Below, piece after piece: positions 61,201 through 64,000 of a DNA stretch of 64,000 nucleotides. Each line of letters starts with the position of its first letter. Position 1 is the stretch's first letter. This DNA is from Antedon bifida (Eukaryota > Echinodermata > Crinoidea > Comatulida > Antedonidae), in NCBI GenBank assembly GCA_963402885.1, contig OY727100.1:1798001-1862000 (forward strand), read 5' to 3'. Below the pieces are notes generated by a model, which saw only the letters and a list, made by a program, of their open reading frames with translations, did no database searches and was not told the DNA's origin. The position numbers were made by a program, and so were the translations under genes.

Positions 61201-64000
61201 TATTATTGTGTGTTTTTAATTATAATTTATTTAACATTCAGATAATACATTTTATTTTATCATTATGTGCTTTAGGTTGGAGACATTGTATCTGTAATTG
61301 ACATGCCTCCAGCAGAAGACTCCCTCTGGTGGCATGGCAAACGTGGTTTTGAAGTAGGCTTTTTTCCCAGTCAATGTGTGGAGTTAATAGGAGATATTGT
61401 ACCTCAAGCTGTTGCATCTAAGATTCCAAAGACACCAAAGCCAGGTATACAATTGAAAAAAAGTCTTAAGTCTGGTCTTAAGTCTGGTCTTAAGTCTTGT
61501 CTTAAGTCTGATCTTAAGTCTGGTCTTAGGAGCTCTGTTGTACTTGACACCGCCACATTGAGGTTTAAAGATTCAATGGGATATGTGCATTAAGCTGAAT
61601 GTGATTTAATTCAATTACTGTATATCCTCTGGTATAATCCCACCCCCTAGAACATGAAATTGGGCTAACTTTTGGGGTGGGACTATACCCGGGGAAAGCA
61701 TGGTTCAGAGAAAAGAATAATTGGTAAGCATTTTTGTAAAAACTCATCTGAACTGGCTAGAGAGAGGCTTACATTCAGACCAAAAGTCAATACTGGGACT
61801 ATACCTAGGGATATGCGTGTTTGTGGAATCAGACATAAAGTAGGTGGGATTAGACCCGAAGTGGGATTATACTCGAGGATATACGGTAATTACCACATTA
61901 TTTGTGTGATATGCACTGCACTGTAGGTAAAATTACTTGCACAACCAAACTTCAAATCTAATAATAATAACAATATGGAATTAATGAATAGTTTCCTTAT
62001 GTTTTCATGTCTGATTTCTTGTTTCCTTTACATTAATTAAGCTATATTTCTGTGCTTATTATTGGCAATCTTTTCTGCTCTTTGTTAAGTTATTTAATAT
62101 GCTATTTCAATAGATTAATACCTTATGGTGAGTAACAGAGCTCATCTCTAAACTTTTCATGTCATTCCTCAAATGTAAATGTTTAAATCATCTTTTTCAA
62201 TTTCTTTCTCAAACATAATCAATGTCTGTATTTTTGTGAGTAAAATTCTTCTGCATATAAATATTCTAAAACTTTTGTCTACACTATCAAACTAAAAATG
62301 TGATGTGCTCATATGGACCTGATGATGTAATATCACTACCATATGTGGGCATATCACTACCATATTTAGGCACATCACACTTTTTTGTCAAACAAGTTTG
62401 ATAGTGTAGACAAAGCTTTAAATACCAAATTGCCCAATTTAACTAAAATTCACAGTATAGGTTTTAAGATTTCATGAGCTGTGCACATGTAAAGCATGAA
62501 TAAAGATGGTTCATAATAAAAAAAAGAATTTTAATTTGTTCTATATTCAAATTGATTGATGTGGTCAATATGCTATTTATTTTACTCATTAGTAGAGTTG
62601 TCCTTGCTGCTTTGTGAATATTGTATTTCTTTTCTGCTTTTCTTCATCTATGCTTCTTGCAGGAAGGCAAGGTAGACAATAACAAATGCATGCATGCTAT
62701 TTTGTGTGTATTTTTCACTGTGCATCATGATGTGTAAGATGATGTCATGTTTTTATGTGTATGATGTCATGGGTTTATATGTAAGACTACAATGTGTATG
62801 ATGTCATGTTTTTATGTGTAAGATGTCATGTTTTACATGTGTATGATGTCATGTTTTATGTGTATGATGTCATGTTTTACATGTGTATGATGTCATTTTT
62901 ACATGTGTATGATGTCATTTTACATGTGTATGATGTCATGTTTTATTGTATGATGTCATGTTTTATTGTATGATGTCATGTGTTTATATGTATCTAGGAA
63001 ATATATCAAAACCAAGGCAGTTTTCAAAATGTAGTTTAAAACCAAGTACCATTTTGGTCATTTTAATATGTGTATATTGCAATTATGAAATCATTTATAT
63101 AGTAATATACAGTAGATGTTATGTTTTTATGTTTATGATGTCATGTTTTTGTGTGTATGATGTCATGTTTTTTTGTGTGTGATGTCATGTTTGACCTGCT
63201 CTATTTGTGGCTTTCATAACATGTTATGGAAATGACTTAATGGTTTCACTTCTGTCACATCTAATTTATGTGAATGTGACATCATTAACTCCTGTATGTT
63301 GATCCTACGATATATAGCTTTGAATGCATTTGAATGTATTTCGTATTGAAAGTTTTAATAACATAAATATTGATATAAAGTAGATTATCATCATGATCAT
63401 TGGCATCATGGTCACAGAATCAGTATCATCATTGTTAATTTTATTTATAAATATACATTTTTTAAAGTGTGTTATTTTGTAGAGAAAAATGGAAAAACCA
63501 TTTGTAAGAAGTCTATAAAATATACCCTCAATATAGAGGGTGCTATACACTTTTCTTCTTTATACAAAATTGAAAATGTTGTGTTTTGTTTTTTAGTATT
63601 GCGACGGCATGGAAAACTAATCACATTCCTGCGCTCTTTTTTGGTTCAACGACCAACAAAAGGCGGTTTAAAGCAGCGTGGTATTCTACGGGAACGAGTG
63701 TTTGGCTGTGATTTAGGGGAACATCTTTTAAACACATCTCAAGATGGTAAATCAAGTATTCTTTATGTTTAGTTCTAATTCTGATACAGCAACAGTTTTG
63801 TGTGTATGCTTTTTTTTTAAAACTTCATGTGCACTAGATTCTTTAAAAATTCAGGTTTAAATAAATCTTTGCTATTATTTCCTAAAATGTTTTTTTAAAA
63901 TCTCAGTTCCAGATTTAGTTAAAGCATGTACAAAGTTCATTGAAGAATATGGCGTTGTAGATGGCATCTATCGTCTATCAGGAGTTGCGTCTAACATCCA
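34157..64000 (+). CDS. ARHGAP32/33: Rho GTPase-activating protein 32/33-like (PX-SH3-RhoGAP), 5' part
   Basis: Common exons join in phase: 42444-42537, 49927-50030, 54133-54217, 56928-57173, 57363-57455, 59853-59975, 61276-61444, 63597-63746 and 63907 to the window end. Up to four alternative first exons are listed separately. The protein matches human ARHGAP32/33 closely: FPKLNDCAHFHYDNVE, then the PX domain (WLIKRCYEDFRVLDKQIHRC, YDRRFSQLAELP, NCGPVLNWME), the SH3 domain (QRYVAQAPDEITL, VGDIVSVIDMPP, WWHGKRG, GFFPSQCVEL), then RGILRERVFGCDLGEHL and the start of RhoGAP, ending at YRLSGVASNIQ with the arginine finger. ARHGAP32/33 stimulate GTP hydrolysis by Cdc42/Rac/Rho and act at membranes and synapses in vertebrates. 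The gene appears to be the single ancestor-type gene of that pair (inference). Introns are very large and full of repeats. Confidence 0.93.
34792..34925 (+). repeat. Dispersed repeat family D, copy 2
   Basis: It starts CAGTGGCGAATCCAGGATTT and contains 'gatgtcctatcttttacct' and a C-rich segment. It is homologous to 9839-9955 and 40257-40420. Confidence 0.5.
35709..35873 (+). mobile_element. Family A foldback MITE (165 bp)
   Basis: A full copy: AAGCTCTGTCTACACTATC to TAATGTAGACAGAGCTT. Interior 'aatatggtagtgctatgaca' and 'gggcacatcacattt'. It is in the large 5' intron of ARHGAP. Confidence 0.9.
36482..36623 (-). mobile_element. Family A foldback MITE
   Basis: A copy with the 'aaactttatgtgac' arm first; the right terminus is mutated (agacagagttt). 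It is flanked by TA-like sequence. Confidence 0.85.
37480..37495 (+). other. Possible 16-nt micro-exon (ARHGAP leader)
   Basis: A strong acceptor (cattttcttttttatag) and donor (GTAAGAA) bracket GACGATGGAAGCAATG. Its phase would cause a stop if joined straight to the 42444 exon, so it is either leader-only or spurious. Confidence 0.2.
37614..37654 (+). other. Candidate alternative first coding exon b (ARHGAP)
   Basis: ATG at 37614 in a good start context encodes MAALREDSFTRAH and ends phase 2 at a GTGGGT donor, compatible with the common exon at 42444 (reading R-GKRVRKLS). Confidence 0.4.
37655..39662. other. ARHGAP 5' intron, no feature seen
   Basis: AT-rich non-coding sequence without recognisable repeats beyond short 'gagatacagccactgata' duplications at about 37970 and 38030. 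CpG content increases towards 39500-39660, upstream of candidate first exon c. Confidence 0.35.
39663..39703 (+). other. Candidate alternative first coding exon c (ARHGAP)
   Basis: ATG at 39663 encodes MTRRRSLTLCFRH and ends phase 2 at a GTAAGA donor, giving a seamless H-G-GKRVRKLSDSE junction with the exon at 42444. The preceding 200 bp are relatively GC-rich. It is the best-looking start by donor strength and proximity. Confidence 0.5.
40257..40420 (+). repeat. Dispersed repeat family D, copy 3
   Basis: 'gaggacctaaaaattgtgaa' and 'taatgtcccgtcttttgcat' match the 9839 copy; the CAGTGGCG-type start is decayed. Confidence 0.45.
40904..41056 (+). mobile_element. Family A foldback MITE
   Basis: A complete copy, left arm 'aaactagtttgacc', with two successive 'atatggtagtgata' units inside. 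It lies 170 bp from another copy in the opposite orientation. Confidence 0.9.
41225..41383 (-). mobile_element. Family A foldback MITE
   Basis: A complete, TA-flanked copy (CTA|AAGCTCTG at the left, AGAGCTT|TA at the right), opposite in orientation to the 40904 copy. Confidence 0.9.
43026..43365 (+). repeat. Two-copy ~150-bp direct repeat
   Basis: 'aaaaagggtgtccctgcata' and 'gttgacctctttaaaataa' each occur twice, about 150 bp apart. The 'gtgtcc' motif links it to the family E array at 47575. Confidence 0.65.
44225..44425 (+). repeat. Dispersed repeat family K (SINE-like), copy 2
   Basis: About 200 bp ending in ATT repeats. Its 3' half is homologous to 25695-25795. No clear pol III boxes are seen, so the class is uncertain. 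Confidence 0.5.
44736..44878 (-). mobile_element. Family A foldback MITE
   Basis: A full copy with a mutated left tip (AATCTCTATCTACACTATC) and an intact right tip; TA flanks both ends. Confidence 0.85.
45749..45879 (-). mobile_element. Family A foldback MITE, terminal deletion
   Basis: The left end reads 'aagctctgtcaaactttatg', lacking 'tacactat', and the right end is intact. A solo right arm follows at 45932. Confidence 0.85.
45932..45960 (-). mobile_element. Solo arm of family A MITE
   Basis: Only the 29-bp terminus 'aaactagtttgatagtgtag' plus 'acagagctt' remains, 52 bp after a fuller copy, suggesting a local duplication of the end. Confidence 0.75.
46679..46857 (+). mobile_element. Family A foldback MITE with internal amplification
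   Basis: 'caaatatggtagtgatat' is present three times in a row between the arms, making this the longest copy (179 bp). The left terminal repeat has lost 'ctatcaaacta'. Confidence 0.85.
47575..48285 (+). repeat. ~80-bp minisatellite (family E) in ARHGAP intron
   Basis: About eight units of about 80 bp containing 'gtgtcccctttataggggtg', 'tcctcttaatagaggtt' and 'gtgttaaagcatgttgtccc'. Units to the right are nearly identical; units to the left are diverged and resemble the single dispersed copies at 19352 and 52258. This looks like a dispersed element that expanded in tandem. Confidence 0.85.
49311..49471 (-). mobile_element. Family A foldback MITE
   Basis: A copy with a shortened left tip (aacttgtctacactatc) and right tip 'tcgatagtttagacggagct'. 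It is more diverged than most. Confidence 0.8.
50160..50320 (-). mobile_element. Family A foldback MITE after ARHGAP exon at 49927
   Basis: A TA-flanked copy; the right tip is shortened (gtagacagctt). It begins 130 bp after the exon donor. Confidence 0.85.
50896..51032 (+). other. Candidate internal-promoter first exon d (ARHGAP)
   Basis: ATG at 50896 with A at -3 and G at +4 opens MEEVHLVAGGPVLPSPPSSS, followed by an acidic Ser/Glu/Asp cluster, 45 codons in all. It ends phase 2 if the GTACGT donor at 51033 is used, which fits the exon at 54133 (phase 2, reading L-YHDGSSRFPK). This would make a shorter-N-terminus isoform keeping the PX domain. Confidence 0.4.
52100..52240 (-). mobile_element. 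Family A foldback MITE
   Basis: A TA-flanked copy with one 'ttta' duplication in the left arm. It is followed within 20 bp by a family E fragment (52258-52330). Confidence 0.85.
52866..53271 (+). repeat. 20-bp minisatellite in ARHGAP intron
   Basis: About 20 copies of TGTTTAGGGGGTACTGTAGA with GTTTAGAGTGT and GTTAGTGGGTACC variants. A higher-order block (gtgggtaccgtagatgttta to gggtacagtagatg) is repeated at about 52993 and 53184. Confidence 0.85.
54228..55738 (+). repeat. 44-bp minisatellite, ~34 copies
   Basis: The unit contains CTGGCAACCAGTGTTAGG and TTTGGTGCAATACTGTGTTA, then TTAGCA. Copies are nearly identical, differing mostly by A/G at one site (CAATACT or CAGTACT) and by 'ttagca' or 'ttaaca'. 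The array starts 10 bp after the donor of the exon at 54133-54217. Confidence 0.95.
55739..56927. other. ARHGAP intron, no feature seen
   Basis: Non-coding sequence between the 44-bp array and the PX-domain exon at 56928. No repeats or ORFs of note. Confidence 0.4.
57571..57611 (-). mobile_element. Truncated family A MITE (left arm only)
   Basis: TA followed by 'aagccttgtctacactatta' and 'aactttatgtgac', then unrelated sequence. Only about 41 bp remain. Confidence 0.75.
57796..57825 (+). other. Candidate 30-nt cassette exon between PX and SH3 (ARHGAP)
   Basis: A good acceptor (aatttctatttttag) and donor (GTAAGC) enclose 30 nt encoding MGHKGDRCFV. The flanking ARHGAP exons (57363-57455 and 59853-59975) both meet at phase 0, so inclusion keeps the frame. 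Human ARHGAP32/33 read straight from WME to IDN/LDN, so this would be an optional insertion. Confidence 0.4.
58041..58351. mobile_element. Inverted-repeat element family J with internal duplication
   Basis: Left 'attctactgcaattactgca' is mirrored by right 'gttactgcagtaactgcagt' plus 'agaata'. The interior holds a direct repeat of about 130 bp ('taacctgtttat', 'gactgcctcataaacttct', 'aactaaaatcata'). No ORF is present. Confidence 0.6.
58803..58985 (+). repeat. 30-bp minisatellite in ARHGAP intron
   Basis: About six copies of GTCACAGGCCAATGTGGTGA followed by TGATAATGAT. The period is divisible by three, so all six frames show repetitive ORFs, which are not genes. Confidence 0.9.
59256..59418 (+). 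mobile_element. Family A foldback MITE
   Basis: A full copy from CAGCTCTGTCTACACTATC to GATAGTGTAGACAGAGCTT, TA on both sides. The interior has 'atatggtggtgatatgctta'. Confidence 0.9.
60042..61203 (+). repeat. Compound 15/18-bp ATC-rich satellite, ~1.16 kb
   Basis: Units of ATCATCATCAATATCGCT or the same with TCT, and a 15-bp form missing one ATC, fill 1.16 kb. Because units are multiples of three without stops, several frames on both strands stay open for hundreds of codons. These ORFs have only Ile/Ser/His/Tyr/Asp-type repeats and no sign of being genes. It starts about 67 bp after the donor of exon 59853-59975. Confidence 0.95.
61460..61540 (+). repeat. 12-bp tandem repeat just after an ARHGAP donor
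   Basis: About seven copies of CTTAAGTCTGGT start about 15 bp after the exon 61276-61444 donor. The reading frame from the exon stays open through the repeat (LKSGLKSG-type) and ends at 61593. Confidence 0.85.
61616..61888. mobile_element. Inverted-repeat element family F, copy 2
   Basis: It begins TACTGTATATCCTCTGGTAT and ends GAGGATATACGGTA. It carries 'ttttggggtgggactatac' and 'gtgggattagaccc', homologous in reverse orientation to 3595-3839. Confidence 0.7.
62270..62418 (-). mobile_element. Family A foldback MITE
   Basis: Left end 'aacttttgtctacactatc', right end 'gatagtgtagacaaagctt'. The arms are slightly decayed. Confidence 0.8.
62663..62671 (+). other. Candidate 9-nt micro-exon (ARHGAP)
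   Basis: A long pyrimidine tract (ctgcttttcttcatctatgc) ends in TTCTTGCAG, followed by GAAGGCAAG and a GTAGAC donor. Inserted between exons 61276-61444 and 63597-63746 it keeps phase and adds Gly-Arg-Gln-type residues in the SH3-RhoGAP linker. Confidence 0.35.
62717..63195 (+). repeat. Degenerate ~20-bp repeats with TGATGTCATG
   Basis: 'gtgtatgatgtcatgttttt' and shorter variants recur about 15 times in two blocks (62717-62985 and 63110-63195). The spacing is irregular, so this is an old or slippage-prone array. Confidence 0.75.

Overview
This window is intron-rich, AT-rich animal nuclear DNA. Several protein-coding genes can be reconstructed exon by exon with GT-AG splice sites, and tRNA-derived SINEs, a LINE remnant and many foldback (MITE-like) elements lie between and inside them. 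The gene set (a p22phox gene with a vertebrate-like proline-rich tail, SLC13, a PX-SH3-RhoGAP gene) and the TE landscape suggest an invertebrate deuterostome, most plausibly an echinoderm. That placement is inference; no marker in the window fixes the species.

Layout, left to right: (1) minus strand, 1-4044, the 5' part of an unrecognised coiled-coil gene running off the left edge; (2) minus strand, 5161-7177, C18orf21/UPF0711 homologue (RNase MRP-associated); (3) plus strand, 7333-11048, DPM1, divergent from C18orf21 with only 155 bp between start codons; (4) minus strand, 12236-17235, CDT1, convergent with DPM1; (5) plus strand, 17813-19811, CYBA (p22phox), divergent from CDT1; (6) plus strand, 23670-29540, an SLC13 sodium/carboxylate-type transporter in 13 coding exons; (7) plus strand, 30471-31759, SDHD; (8) plus strand, about 34-64 kb, a large ARHGAP32/33 (PX-SH3-RhoGAP) gene with several possible first exons, continuing past the right edge in its RhoGAP domain. 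The genes look like ordinary neighbours rather than a functional cluster: dolichol-phosphate mannose synthesis, replication licensing, NADPH oxidase, carboxylate import, respiratory complex II and Rho signalling.

The non-coding part is dominated by repeats. One foldback family (TIR beginning AAGCTCTGTCTACACTATC, about 95-180 bp, usually next to TA) is present at least 19 times plus one solo arm, mostly inside ARHGAP introns. At least seven other dispersed or inverted-repeat families can be recognised by comparing copies within the window. About a dozen tandem arrays are present, with units from about 11 to 150 bp and the largest about 1.5 kb. A striking number of them begin within about 10-90 bp downstream of a 5' splice site.

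I found no bacterial, viral or CRISPR-like system. The most interesting candidates are the donor-proximal tandem arrays, phase-matched alternative first exons and micro-exons of the ARHGAP gene, and an SLC13 protein whose two hallmark SNT motifs are both altered.
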